This document shows positions 44,195-53,378 of a stretch of 64,000 nucleotides of DNA, piece by piece. The position numbers and the translations under genes were made by a program. This DNA is from Vibrio sp. D404a (GTDB lineage: Bacteria; Pseudomonadota; Gammaproteobacteria; Enterobacterales; Vibrionaceae): contig NZ_JAHGAJ010000025.1 in assembly GCF_030248535.1 (NCBI RefSeq), forward strand, positions 62,001-126,000. The letters are read 5' to 3'. Under the pieces are notes generated by a model. That model made no database searches. It was not told where the DNA came from and saw only the letters and a program-made list of their open reading frames with translations. Numbering within the stretch: position 1 is the first letter of the stretch; each line of letters begins with the position of its first letter.

Positions 44195-45529
44195 CTAACT
44201 GACGAGTTTTTTATATTCTTTGAAATTAGCGTCGTACGCCTTTTCACCGTAGATGTATGTCTCGCTGACGGTTCTGTCATCTCCAAGACTCATCAATACA
44301 AACAGCTTCTCTTCAAGCTTGGTTGCTTGCTCCATTCTAAAGCGCATTAGCTGAGTCGCGTGCATATCCAGAACCACGAAATCTGCCTCTTTGCCCACTT
44401 CCAGGTTACCGATTTTGTCTTCTAGGTGAAGAGAGCGTGCACCACCTAATGTGGCTAAGAACAGTGATTTAGCCGGGTGTAATTTCTTATGTTGCAGCTG
44501 CATGATCTTGTACGCTTCACTCATGGTTTGCAGAATAGAGAAGCTAGTACCTGCGCCGACATCGGTACCTATACCAACACGGATTCCGTGCTCTTCCATT
44601 TCAGGCAGTCTGAACAGACCTGAACCCAAGAATAGGTTTGAGGTTGGGCAGAAAGCGATAGCAGATTCAGTATCGGCTAAACGCTTACACTCGCAATCAG
44701 ACAAGTGAATGCCATGTGCGAAAACCGAACGTTTGTGCAGCAAGCCATAGTGGTCGTATACATCTAGGTAGCTATCACGTTCTGGGAATAGAGCTTTCAC
44801 CCACTCAATCTCTTTCTCGTTCTCTGAAAGGTGAGTGTGCATGTACACATCTGGATACTCTTCTAACAGTTTACCGACGGTTGCCAGTTGCTCCGGGGTG
44901 CTCGTTGGCGCAAAACGCGGTGTCACTGCATACAGCAAGCGGCCACGGTTGTGCCACTTGTCGATCAGCTCTTTTGAGTCGGCATAGCCTGATTCTGGTG
45001 TATCGGTTAGGTAATCTGGTGCGTTGCGATCCATCAGCACCTTACCCGCAATCATACGTAGGTTACGTCTCTCAGCTTCTTCAAAGAACACGTTGACCGA
45101 TTCTTTATGAACAGTGCCGAACACCAGCGCTGTGGTTGTACCGTTGCTTGCCAACTCATCCAGAAATAGCTTCGCAACCTTGTGCGCGTATACTGGGTTT
45201 TTAAAGCGTTTCTCTTCTGGGAAGGTGTAGTTTTCAAGCCAGTCGAGCAGCTGCTCGCCATACGATGCAATCATACCGGTTTGCGGGTAGTGGATATGAG
45301 TATCGATAAATCCCGAGGTGATCAGCTTATCTTTGTACTCTTTGACATCGAGGGTTTTCGGCTGACGAGCAAGCACATCATCGGCATTACCCAAATCAAC
45401 CACATGGCCATTCTCAACCACTAAAATACCGTCTTCAAAATACTCATATGATTCTTCTAAACCGACATCCTTTGGGTCGGCCACGCTATGAAGAATACTG
45501 GCGCGATAAGCTTTGCGTTGCGTTGTCAT
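44195..45529 (-). CDS. guaD: guanine deaminase
   Basis: The 444-residue amidohydrolase converts guanine to xanthine. Family marks: SGFIDTHIHYPQTGMIASYG (zinc HxH and the guanine-deaminase context), MHTHLSENEKEI, SVFAHGIHLSD, AFCPTSNLFLGSGLF and GIGTDVGAGTSFS. AAGGAAG lies 6 bp before the ATG. It is the last gene of xdhABC-guaD, 59 bp after xdhC, so guanine and hypoxanthine both feed xanthine/urate. Confidence 0.96.
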   Translation of the reverse strand: MTTQRKAYRASILHSVADPKDVGLEESYEYFEDGILVVENGHVVDLGNADDVLARQPKTLDVKEYKDKLITSGFIDTHIHYPQTGMIASYGEQLLDWLENYTFPEEKRFKNPVYAHKVAKLFLDELASNGTTTALVFGTVHKESVNVFFEEAERRNLRMIAGKVLMDRNAPDYLTDTPESGYADSKELIDKWHNRGRLLYAVTPRFAPTSTPEQLATVGKLLEEYPDVYMHTHLSENEKEIEWVKALFPERDSYLDVYDHYGLLHKRSVFAHGIHLSDCECKRLADTESAIAFCPTSNLFLGSGLFRLPEMEEHGIRVGIGTDVGAGTSFSILQTMSEAYKIMQLQHKKLHPAKSLFLATLGGARSLHLEDKIGNLEVGKEADFVVLDMHATQLMRFRMEQATKLEEKLFVLMSLGDDRTVSETYIYGEKAYDANFKEYKKLVS

Positions 45530-45588
45530 GTTTACTTCCTTTTAATGCCCTCCAGTCACGTTATGGCGACTGGAGTCTGCGATTTGTG

Positions 45589-46467
45589 TTAGGCGATTTT
45601 CTCTTCCAGAGGGTGTTCGTCTACATCGCTTGTTTGCTTGGGATCGTTACGATCCTCAGTTTGATAATGTTGGGTCGGGCGCTTCTGTTCAAGCGCTTGT
45701 CCCTGATAGTGTGCGATTAGTTCACCGGCAACCGATACCGCGATTTCTGCAGGATGTTTTCCATTCACAGCGCTAATACCAATCGGACAAATCATGGTGT
45801 TGATCTGCTCTTGGTTATAGCCGCGTTGTTCCAATCGGAAATCGAACTTCTTGCGTTTTGTTAGTGAGCCAATCATGCCGAAGTAACGACTGTCTTCGCG
45901 GTCAATGATGGCTTTAGCAAGGTCGAAATCGAGCTGGTGGTTGTGGGTCATCACTAGGTAGTAACTGTTTGGTGGCATCTGTTTCACTTCACCAACTGGG
46001 TCGTCAGTGACAAGCTTTTTAACGCCTTGAGGTAAGGTTTCAGGGAACACTTCTTCGCGCTCATCAATCCACGTTACGCGGAAAGGCAGAGTGGCGACAA
46101 TGTGCAATAGCGCCTTAGCCACATGGCCTGCACCAAATAGCACCAGATGGTTCTGTTGAGTACCAATCGGCTCGAAGCTCAGAGTAGCCATTCCACCACA
46201 ACATTGGCCTAGGCGAGCACCAAGGTTGAAGCGCTCGACTTTGAGAGACTTTTCGCTGGCGATCAGCATCTCGCGCGCCATTTTAGTCGCAACATGTTCA
46301 AGGTGGCCGCCGCCAATGGTCGCAATGATGCGATCGCGAGTGACCAGCATTTTTGTTCCGGCATCACGAGGCACAGAACCTCGATCTTCAAGAACCGTCA
46401 CCATGACACACGGCTCGTAGTTCTCTTCCAGTTTTGCCAGTTCGTGAATCCAATTATCCTTAAACAT
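45589..46467 (-). CDS. xdhC: xanthine dehydrogenase accessory protein
   Basis: The 292-residue protein is XdhC, which inserts the sulfurated molybdenum cofactor into XdhB. Visible features: CVMVTVLEDRGSVPRDAGTKM at the N terminus, LGQCCGG (the conserved Cys pair), the Rossmann segment LVLFGAGHVAKALLHI and FGMIGSLTKRKKF. GGAGG precedes the ATG. A hydrophilic C-terminal tail of about 40 residues is longer than usual. Confidence 0.95.
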   Translation of the reverse strand: MFKDNWIHELAKLEENYEPCVMVTVLEDRGSVPRDAGTKMLVTRDRIIATIGGGHLEHVATKMAREMLIASEKSLKVERFNLGARLGQCCGGMATLSFEPIGTQQNHLVLFGAGHVAKALLHIVATLPFRVTWIDEREEVFPETLPQGVKKLVTDDPVGEVKQMPPNSYYLVMTHNHQLDFDLAKAIIDREDSRYFGMIGSLTKRKKFDFRLEQRGYNQEQINTMICPIGISAVNGKHPAEIAVSVAGELIAHYQGQALEQKRPTQHYQTEDRNDPKQTSDVDEHPLEEKIA

Positions 46468-46587
46468 ACTTCCTCCAAAAGCTCCAGCTTGATGCTTCTT
46501 ACGCCAGTCTAAAGAGCTCCCTGCTCAATACTGCGGACTGGCGAGTGTCCTTGTTACTTGTTTGTCACAGCTTGATGATGTTAATCA

Positions 46588-48978
46588 CTACGCCGTCTCT
46601 TGCTCAGTGTCGACTGACGCCTTCGCGGGCTCTGAAACAGCTTGAACGGCCATCAGAATGCGCTCTGGTGTCGCGGGTGTATTCAACTTCGGAATTGCCC
46701 CATCCACGGCGACTGAATTAATGGCATCTTTGAGCGCACTCCACACCGACATCCCCAGCATAAACGGTGGTTCACCAACCGCTTTTGAGTTGAAGACGGT
46801 GTCTTCTGGGTTACTGCGGTTCTCCAATAGATGCGTTCTAAAATCGATCGGCATATCGGCAATCGCTGGGATCTTGTAACTTGCAGGGCCATTGGTCATT
46901 AGGCGGCCTTGCTCATTCCATACCAACTCTTCGGTGGTGAGCCAGCCAGCGCCCTGAACGAAGCCCCCTTCTACTTGGCCGATATCGATAGCAGGGTTCA
47001 ATGAAGCCCCGACATCGTGCAGGATATCGACGCGCAGAATTTTGTTCTCACCTGTCAGCGTATCGATGATCACTTCAGAACATGACGCGCCGTAGGCGTA
47101 GTAGTAGAACGGTCGACCGCGCGCTTTCTCGTGATCGTAATAGATTTTTGGAGTGCGGTAGAAGCCGGTGCTGGAGAGCGAGATTTGGTTAAACCAAGCC
47201 AGTTCGACAAACGCGTTGAAGGTCATGATCTCGTCGCGGATCTGTACCATACCGTTCTTGAATACCACTTCTTCTTGCGAGACTTTGAAGTGCGAGGCTG
47301 CAAAGTCGATCAGTCGTTGCTTAATCGTTATTGCGGCGTTCTGCGCGGCCTTACCATTGAGGTCGGCGCCCGATGAGGCCGCGGTTGGTGATGTGTTCGG
47401 AACTTTGTCTGTGTTTGTAGCGGTGATCTGGATACGTTCGACATCGACTTGGAACTCCTCTGCAACGATTTGCGCCACTTTGATGTTCAAGCCTTGGCCC
47501 ATTTCCGTACCGCCGTGATTCAAATGAATACTGCCATCGGTGTAGATATGGATAAGCGCACCAGCTTGGTTCAAGAAAGTTGCGGTAAACGAGATGCCGA
47601 ATTTCACCGGAGTGATTGCCAAGCCTTTTTTCAAGATAGGGCTCTGCTTGTTGAACTCATCAATTTCTTTACGGCGAGCGTGGTAGTCACTGCTGCGTTC
47701 AAGCTGTTCGGTTATCTCAGGAAGAAAGTTGTCTTCAACGGTTTGGTAGTAATGGGTCACGTTACGGCCTTCTTCGCCGTAATAGTTCGCCTTACGTACC
47801 TCCAATGGATCTTTTTTCAGGTAACGAGCGATCTCATCCATGATGTGCTCAATTGTCATCATGCCTTGAGGGCCGCCGAAACCACGGTAAGCGGTGTTAG
47901 ATGCAGTATTGGTTTTACAGCGGTGTCCTACCACGGTTGCATCGCCAAGGTAGTAGGCGTTGTCTGAATGGAACATCGCGCGGTCAACAATCGAGCTTGA
48001 AAGGTCAGGCGAGTAGCCACAGTTACCCGCAACGGTAATGTCAGCACCTTGAATCACGCCGTTGTCGTCAAAACCGACCGTGTACTGATTGTAAAATGGG
48101 TGTCGCTTGCCCGTTTGCTGCATATCTTCGTTACGCAGTAGGCGCATCTTGGTTGGTCGGCCAGTTAAGCTCGCGATCACAGCAGCAATACAAGCAGGAG
48201 ATGCTGCTTGAGTCTCTTTACCACCAAAGCCACCACCCATACGGCGCATATCAATCACTACTTTGTGCATTGGCACACCAAGCACTTCTGCAACCAATTT
48301 TTGTACTTCGGTCGGGTTTTGTGTCGAGGTGTAAACAATCATCCCGCCGTCTTCGGTCGGCATCACGCTGCTGACTTGAGTCTCAAGATAGAAGTGCTCT
48401 TGACCGCCGATCTCGAGATCACCAGATATCACATGTTTGGCTTTGGCAAGCGCCGCTTTCGAGTCACCACGTTGCTGTGTGTGGCTCTCTGTGACGAAGT
48501 GCTCTTTAGCTAAGGCTTCTTTCACATCGAGAATCGCTGGCAGCTCTTCGTATTCAATGATGGCGGCGTGCGCGGCTTTGCGTGCCGTTTCAAGATCGTT
48601 GGCCGCCACAGCAATCACTGGCTGGCCGTAGAATTCGACTTTGCCGTCTGCGAGTAGGGGATCGCCAGGAAGGATGGCACCGATATCTAGTTCACCCGGT
48701 ACGTCTTTAGCTTGAATCGCGATAGCTACGCCTTCAAATTCGTAACATGGCGATACGTCGATTTTAGTGATTTTTGCATGCGCTTGAGTACTAAGGCGCG
48801 CGTAGACGTGCAGTTGGTTTGGAAACTCTAAACGGTCATCGATGTAGACCGCTTCGCCCGTTACTTGCTTTGGTGCACTGTCGTGTTTAACGCTTTTACC
48901 CACGCCAGTTTTAAGATCTTGTTTTGCGATAGTCACCATCTCTTCGTGGGTCATCGCCTGTTTGTTTTTGTTAGACAT
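46588..48978 (-). CDS. xdhB: xanthine dehydrogenase, molybdopterin-binding subunit
   Basis: The 796-residue subunit binds molybdopterin and oxidises hypoxanthine and xanthine to urate. Visible: the N-terminal SVKHDSAPKQVTGEAVYIDD, the cofactor loop GGGFGGKETQA, HLNHGGTEMGQGLNIKVAQI and the catalytic Glu in AVGEPPFMLG (about residue 736). Its start overlaps the end of xdhA by 8 bp, implying coupled translation of the two subunits. Full length for the family. Confidence 0.97.
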   Translation of the reverse strand: MSNKNKQAMTHEEMVTIAKQDLKTGVGKSVKHDSAPKQVTGEAVYIDDRLEFPNQLHVYARLSTQAHAKITKIDVSPCYEFEGVAIAIQAKDVPGELDIGAILPGDPLLADGKVEFYGQPVIAVAANDLETARKAAHAAIIEYEELPAILDVKEALAKEHFVTESHTQQRGDSKAALAKAKHVISGDLEIGGQEHFYLETQVSSVMPTEDGGMIVYTSTQNPTEVQKLVAEVLGVPMHKVVIDMRRMGGGFGGKETQAASPACIAAVIASLTGRPTKMRLLRNEDMQQTGKRHPFYNQYTVGFDDNGVIQGADITVAGNCGYSPDLSSSIVDRAMFHSDNAYYLGDATVVGHRCKTNTASNTAYRGFGGPQGMMTIEHIMDEIARYLKKDPLEVRKANYYGEEGRNVTHYYQTVEDNFLPEITEQLERSSDYHARRKEIDEFNKQSPILKKGLAITPVKFGISFTATFLNQAGALIHIYTDGSIHLNHGGTEMGQGLNIKVAQIVAEEFQVDVERIQITATNTDKVPNTSPTAASSGADLNGKAAQNAAITIKQRLIDFAASHFKVSQEEVVFKNGMVQIRDEIMTFNAFVELAWFNQISLSSTGFYRTPKIYYDHEKARGRPFYYYAYGASCSEVIIDTLTGENKILRVDILHDVGASLNPAIDIGQVEGGFVQGAGWLTTEELVWNEQGRLMTNGPASYKIPAIADMPIDFRTHLLENRSNPEDTVFNSKAVGEPPFMLGMSVWSALKDAINSVAVDGAIPKLNTPATPERILMAVQAVSEPAKASVDTEQETA

Positions 48979-50416
48979 AAGACGTTACCCTTGTTTCGAT
49001 TTGATTGTGCTTGTTTTGCTGTTCAATGAAGTAACGGCGCAACATATTGGCTGCCGACAATGAGCGGTACTCTTGGCTCGCTCGAAAATCAGAGAGTGGC
49101 TCGAAGTCTTGATACAGTTCCTGCATCGCTTCTTTAATTGTAGCGTCTGTCCAAGGGCTGCCTAATAACGTATTTTCACAACGAGCGGCGCGCTTAGGCG
49201 TTGCAGCCATACCACCAAAGGCGATGCGAGCATGCGTTATCTTGCCTTCTTCCACCTGAATGTCGAAGGCGCCACACACGGCTGAGATGTCATCATCTAG
49301 ACGTTTTGAGAGTTTGTAAGCGCGGAAGTTATCGCTGCTTGGTTTAGGTATGATGATCTGCTCGATAAACTCACTCTCTTTCTGAGCAGTGACTTTATAG
49401 CTGATAAAGTAGTCCTCGATCGGCATGGTGCGCGACTCATCACCACAACGCAGTTTGATCTTGGCATCTAACGCAATCAGTAGTGGAGGCGTATCACCGA
49501 TAGGGGAAGCATTGGCTACGTTGCCGCCAATAGTGCCTTGGTTACGTACTTGCAGTGAAGCAAAGCGATGAAGCAGTTCGCCAAAGTCTGGGTAGTGCTT
49601 TTTCAATAGTGAATAAGCGTCGCTGATTGGAAGGTTGGCACCGATGATAAGGTCGGTGTCTGTCTCTTCACACAGCTTCATGTCTTCGACAAGGTTGACG
49701 CTGATAAGGGTCTCAATCTCGCGGTGGAATTGAGTCACTTCTAGTGCTAAATCAGTACCGCCAGCCACTAACTTGGCCTTTGGATGCGCGATATACAGTT
49801 TCGCTAGTTCATCAATGCTTTTCGGTGAGAATGCGGTGAGGTGACCTAGGCGCAGGTTAGCCTCGGTATCTTGAATACTTTCGAGTTTTTCAATCGTCTT
49901 GCGTTCCAGCTCGGCGAATTGGTCAATCAGGGGTTGGTCGCTGGAGAGAGACATGGCTGCATCAATGATTGGTCGGTAACCCGTACAACGACACAGGTTG
50001 CCCGCAAGGGATTCCATGACATCTTCTTTGCTCGCATTCGGTTTATTTTTGCCAAGTGCAAACATCGACATGATGAAGCCCGGCGTGCAGTAGCCACATT
50101 GTGAACCATGAAAATCCACAACCGCTTGTTGAACTGGGTGCAGAGATCGATCTCGGCTTTGCAGATCTTCAACGGTGATCAGTTGCTTGCCATGCAGAGC
50201 GGAAACGAACGTTAAGCATGAGTTTACCGAGCGATACTGTAATTGCCCGTCTACCACTTCACCTAACACCACAGTACACGCACCGCAATCGCCAGAACCG
50301 CAACCCTCTTTGGTACCTGTCTTCTTGGCGTTAGTACGCAGGTAATTAAGTACGGTCATATTCGGCGACAGATTGTCTTCGTGTCTTATTTCCTGATTGA
50401 GCAAAAAAGTAATCAA
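48971..50416 (-). CDS. xdhA: xanthine dehydrogenase, Fe-S/FAD subunit
   Basis: The subunit (about 481 residues) carries two [2Fe-2S] clusters and FAD. Cys39, 44, 47 and 67 (GCGSGDCGAC region) form the plant-ferredoxin-like cluster; Cys107, 110, 142 and 144 (QCGYCTPGF, LCRCTGYRP) form the second. FAD contacts lie in LVAGGTDLAL and TIGGNVANASPIGD. I place the start at a TTG (50416) because AAGGAGG lies 4 bp before it and the following ITFLLNQEIR is the usual N terminus. An ATG at 50446 would add ten residues but has no ribosome site. Confidence 0.93.
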   Translation of the reverse strand: MITFLLNQEIRHEDNLSPNMTVLNYLRTNAKKTGTKEGCGSGDCGACTVVLGEVVDGQLQYRSVNSCLTFVSALHGKQLITVEDLQSRDRSLHPVQQAVVDFHGSQCGYCTPGFIMSMFALGKNKPNASKEDVMESLAGNLCRCTGYRPIIDAAMSLSSDQPLIDQFAELERKTIEKLESIQDTEANLRLGHLTAFSPKSIDELAKLYIAHPKAKLVAGGTDLALEVTQFHREIETLISVNLVEDMKLCEETDTDLIIGANLPISDAYSLLKKHYPDFGELLHRFASLQVRNQGTIGGNVANASPIGDTPPLLIALDAKIKLRCGDESRTMPIEDYFISYKVTAQKESEFIEQIIIPKPSSDNFRAYKLSKRLDDDISAVCGAFDIQVEEGKITHARIAFGGMAATPKRAARCENTLLGSPWTDATIKEAMQELYQDFEPLSDFRASQEYRSLSAANMLRRYFIEQQNKHNQIETRVTSYV

Positions 50417-50420
50417 GAGA

Positions 50421-50427
50421 CCTCCTT
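50421..50427 (-). promoter_or_regulatory. ribosome site that decides the xdhA start
   Basis: AAGGAGG on the minus strand stands 4 bp before a TTG codon; it lies inside the longer ATG-initiated frame, which argues for TTG initiation. Confidence 0.7.
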
Positions 50428-50542
50428 GTATATCGACATATTCCATGTGTAATTTTTTTGACTTCTTGGTCAATAATTATCCATCCTGACCCTGTGGTCA
50501 ACTATTTATTTACAAAAATGCAACAAAGGGGTTTTGAGTAAG

Positions 50543-50554
50543 ATTGTATACAAT
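50543..50554. promoter_or_regulatory. TGTATACA palindrome upstream of xdhA, proximal
   Basis: ATTGTATACAAT, identical to the gcl site, about 127 bp before the xdhA start. Confidence 0.72.
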
Positions 50555-50636
50555 AATTTTTTTATTTTAATTTGTTGTTTTTAATTGAGTAAATTTGGAA
50601 ATTGAGGATTTAACTAGGTGAATGAATTTACTTCTA

Positions 50637-50644
50637 TGTATACA
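50637..50644. promoter_or_regulatory. TGTATACA site upstream of xdhA, distal
   Basis: TATGTATACAAATA has the core TGTATACA, 93 bp centre-to-centre from the proximal site (about nine helical turns), which would suit looping by a dimeric regulator. Confidence 0.6.
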
Positions 50645-50775
50645 AATAATGTTTGGATAATTGGAGGGTTTTGGTGAATATTCGGCCGTCGTTTTGGGGC
50701 AAAATTTGATACGAACGAGAGCAAAAAGCACAGAAAATGAGTCGTGAGAGAGTATGACTTTTGGTTTCAGGCATG

Positions 50776-50805
50776 AAAAAAGCGAGTATAGAACTCGCTT
50801 TTAAA
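50776..50805 (-). terminator. terminator after the GntR gene
   Basis: AGCGAGT (50781-50787) and ACTCGCT (50793-50799) pair; a T6 run follows on the minus strand. It separates the GntR gene from xdhA. Confidence 0.85.
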
Positions 50806-50837
50806 GAGGATTTTAACTTGTTCAGCAAGCGTTCGAA

Positions 50838-51572
50838 CTAGGACTTACTCTTGAGAAGATCAGAGAAAACCACATGAAGATCGCTAGAGGCGGTGCTGCT
50901 GTCTAGGTTGAGCTTAGAGCGAATATGGCTCAAGTGTTCACGCATCAAATCAACCGCTTGCTCTTCATCACCGGATTCGATGGCATCAAGTAACTGCTCG
51001 TGTTCGTCTTGAGAACAGTTTGAATGAGTACCTGTTTCGTACTGGGCGATCAACAGGGAGGTTTGTGAGACCAAGCTACGTTGGAAAGCCAGTAGCGGCG
51101 CGTTTTCTGCCATTTCAGCAAGTTTAATATGGAACTCGCCAGACAGTCGCAGGCCAGAACCGTAGTCGCCCTGTTCAAAGGCGCAGTTCTCTTTCGCGAC
51201 CAGTTTTCTGCATTCGTCGATCTGAGCTTTAGTGGCATTCTTAACCGCAAGTTCAGTGATGGCCAATTCCATCACTTCACGTGCTTTGAAAATCTGTTTT
51301 GCTTCATCGACCGTTGGTGCGGCAATCACGGCGCCTCGGTTTGGACGAATAACCACAACTTGTTCTAAAGATAGACGTAGTAAGGCACGGCGGATGATGG
51401 TACGGCTTACACCGAAGATTTCTGCTAATGCTTCTTCGCTCAGTTTGGTGGCTGGTGGCAGCCTTTGTTCTAGTATCGCATCGAAGATATGGCAGTAAAC
51501 AACGTCATCTTGGGTTTGACCCGTTACTTTCGTTTTTACACCTTTTGAGACAGAGTTTTTGAGAGCTGTCAT
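50838..51572 (-). CDS. GntR-family (FCD) regulator, likely of purine catabolism
   Basis: The 244-residue protein has a GntR winged helix (about residues 25-92; LSEEALAEIFGVSRTIIRRALLRL) and an all-helical FCD ligand domain (about 100-230) with the metal-ligand His residues expected (FHIKLAE; DEHEQLLDAI; MREHL). Its own upstream region and five purine/glyoxylate promoters carry TGTATACA palindromes, the symmetric type FCD-GntR proteins bind. It is encoded just upstream of xdhA. The effector is probably a pathway intermediate such as urate, xanthine, allantoate or glyoxylate. It resembles HpxS-like regulators, an inference from context. Confidence 0.85.
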   Translation of the reverse strand: MTALKNSVSKGVKTKVTGQTQDDVVYCHIFDAILEQRLPPATKLSEEALAEIFGVSRTIIRRALLRLSLEQVVVIRPNRGAVIAAPTVDEAKQIFKAREVMELAITELAVKNATKAQIDECRKLVAKENCAFEQGDYGSGLRLSGEFHIKLAEMAENAPLLAFQRSLVSQTSLLIAQYETGTHSNCSQDEHEQLLDAIESGDEEQAVDLMREHLSHIRSKLNLDSSTASSDLHVVFSDLLKSKS

Positions 51573-51637
51573 AGAGATAAAGGCCCTTGTTTAGTCGAAT
51601 AGGGATTGTTGAGCATATTGCACTGGTATTACTCTAT

Positions 51638-51649
51638 ATTGTATACACT
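51638..51649. promoter_or_regulatory. TGTATACA site upstream of the GntR gene
   Basis: ATTGTATACACT contains the shared core 66 bp before the GntR start, with a partial second site (CCATACAATG) nearby; consistent with autoregulation. Confidence 0.62.
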
Positions 51650-51805
51650 TATCCATACAATGCTACTGCCAGAGGCCAGTAGGTTAGAGAGTTTGCGTAT
51701 ATCTGATAACAATTGAGACACAGTTTTCATCTTGCCTGAAAAACTGTGCCGTCGAGTATGAAATCTAACCAATATGATTTGACGAAATAGTGGTTTGGTG
51801 AGCAG

Positions 51806-52492
51806 TTAAACGCGGTTATCGCCGCCACTGTAGGCAACAATTTGGCTTATCTCACTCAAGCTTCTTCCTGATTGCTGTTGCCACTCATTAAACGCGTTAC
51901 TTGCGGCTTGTTGAGCGCGTTTGGTGTTGCGTCCGCTGTCGATAACACCGGTTGTGCGCAAGTGTGCTTCGACGTCTGTCGACAAGATAAACGTATCTTT
52001 ACCCATTTGACGTAGGGTGTAGGCACCAGTGTTACCACCGAGTCGTTTACCGTGCTTTTTGAGGTGATCCCAAAGTTCGGTAATGCGTTCTGATGGCCAC
52101 TCTGCAACCATTTGAGCGAAGCTGCCGTATTCACGCTGAGCGTTGCGGATCATCATCGCATTCGCAGGGATCGTCATGACTTTGGTCAGGTGGCGAATAA
52201 TGCGTGGGTCTTGTGCTTTTTGCTCCCACATTTCATTAGGTAGCATCAGCATCTTCTCAACATCGAACTCAAAGAATACCTCTTCGAATTGAGGCCACTT
52301 CTTCCTCACCACACTCCAAGAAATACCACACTGAAACACTTTTTCTGTAAAGGCAGCGAGCCAGCGATCATCACCGATCTGCATCAGTTCATCGTGGGTC
52401 AGTGGTTTGCGAACGATCTTCTCAAGTTCAGCTTCGCCACCCTTACGGTGAGCCGCTCTTTGATAAATGGTTTCAAACTTTTCTTGGGTCAT
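51806..52492 (-). CDS. DNA-3-methyladenine glycosylase I-like protein
   Basis: The 228-residue protein is of the Tag/COG2818 glycosylase class (HhH-GPD-like): DRWLAAFTEKVFQCGISWSVVRKKWPQF (active-site entrance region) and GNTGAYTLRQMGKDTFILSTDVEAHLR, with the Asp of the helix-hairpin-helix end. It excises alkylated bases. It is longer and more diverged than E. coli Tag and lacks that protein's obvious N-terminal zinc Cys, so substrate is uncertain. Start at 52492; ATG at 52504 is possible. Confidence 0.8.
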   Translation of the reverse strand: MTQEKFETIYQRAAHRKGGEAELEKIVRKPLTHDELMQIGDDRWLAAFTEKVFQCGISWSVVRKKWPQFEEVFFEFDVEKMLMLPNEMWEQKAQDPRIIRHLTKVMTIPANAMMIRNAQREYGSFAQMVAEWPSERITELWDHLKKHGKRLGGNTGAYTLRQMGKDTFILSTDVEAHLRTTGVIDSGRNTKRAQQAASNAFNEWQQQSGRSLSEISQIVAYSGGDNRV

Positions 52493-52557
52493 AACGGATT
52501 CCAAATTACTTCGAGTTTTTAATGATATGGGGACTAATCTACAGATGAAAAGGGGGG

Positions 52558-53229
52558 CTACACCTCACTCGCTAATTGATCGAGGAATCCTCGCATATAG
52601 TTGGTGCGACGCTCAGCTTCTTGTTTGGCCGATTTGGTATTCATGGTCTGTGCGAGCTTGAACAGCTTCACGTAGAAGTGGTCAACGCTGAAATGTTTAT
52701 CATCTAAATCACGCTCCTCGGCGAACGGGTCTTCATGGTTATAGAGCTCAGCATCAAAGCTCTGACCGACAAACAGACAGCGAGCAATGCCAATCGCCCC
52801 AAGAGAGTCCAGACGGTCGGCATCTTGAACGATCTGCGCTTCAACGGTTTCTGGCGTGATATTCGCGCTAAAACTATGGGTAACGATCGCATGGTGAATC
52901 GCATCAAAATGATGAGCGGGGTATTCGATTGACTTGAGAAATGCGATCGCTTTGTCGGCTGCGACTTTTGAACTTGTCGCTCGCTCGGGGTGATTCTTAG
53001 GGAAAGTAAAGCAGTCATGCAAATAGGCTGCAGGTAGCACAACTTCAAGCTCTGCTTGTTCTTGGGCACACAAGGATTTTGCTGTTTTTACGACACGCTT
53101 GATGTGGCTGATGTCATGAGCCGCATCTTGGGTCATCTCTTGCTTTGCAAAGTTAAGCATCTGATCTTCAAACTGTTCGAGCACGTTCGGTTCTTTTTCT
53201 GATTGGTATTGAGTTGTCATGCTAATCAT
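52558..53229 (-). CDS. HD-domain phosphohydrolase (YedJ-like)
   Basis: The 223-residue protein has a full HD set: His in DISHIKRV, HD in AAYLHDC, and Asp in VQDADRLDSLGAIGIAR. This is the YedJ/YpgQ-type metal-dependent phosphohydrolase family, thought to act on nucleotides. It lies between the DNA glycosylase and a HAD phosphatase on the same strand with short gaps, so the three may be loosely co-expressed. The exact start (53229 or 53220) is not decided by a ribosome site. Confidence 0.88.
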   Translation of the reverse strand: MISMTTQYQSEKEPNVLEQFEDQMLNFAKQEMTQDAAHDISHIKRVVKTAKSLCAQEQAELEVVLPAAYLHDCFTFPKNHPERATSSKVAADKAIAFLKSIEYPAHHFDAIHHAIVTHSFSANITPETVEAQIVQDADRLDSLGAIGIARCLFVGQSFDAELYNHEDPFAEERDLDDKHFSVDHFYVKLFKLAQTMNTKSAKQEAERRTNYMRGFLDQLASEV

Positions 53230-53332
53230 TTCTGACTCTGTTTTACAGGCAATCTTATGGGCTTTGTACTGAAGCTCTAGTTTCTGAGGTTTGAGCTTAT
53301 CGAGATCGTTTTCTGAAACACCAAATACAACA

Positions 53333-53354
53333 AAGCCGACTCAAAGGTCGGCTT
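53333..53354 (-). terminator. hairpin after the HAD gene
   Basis: AAGCCGAC (53333-53340) pairs with GTCGGCTT (53347-53354); the minus-strand tail is moderately T-rich. Confidence 0.6.
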
Positions 53355-53378
53355 CAAATTATGTTTAGCTTAAGGCTT

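Noticed and set aside
45448..45720. Open frame crossing the guaD/xdhC gap on the plus strand
   Set aside because: It is antisense to both well-supported genes and shows no family features.
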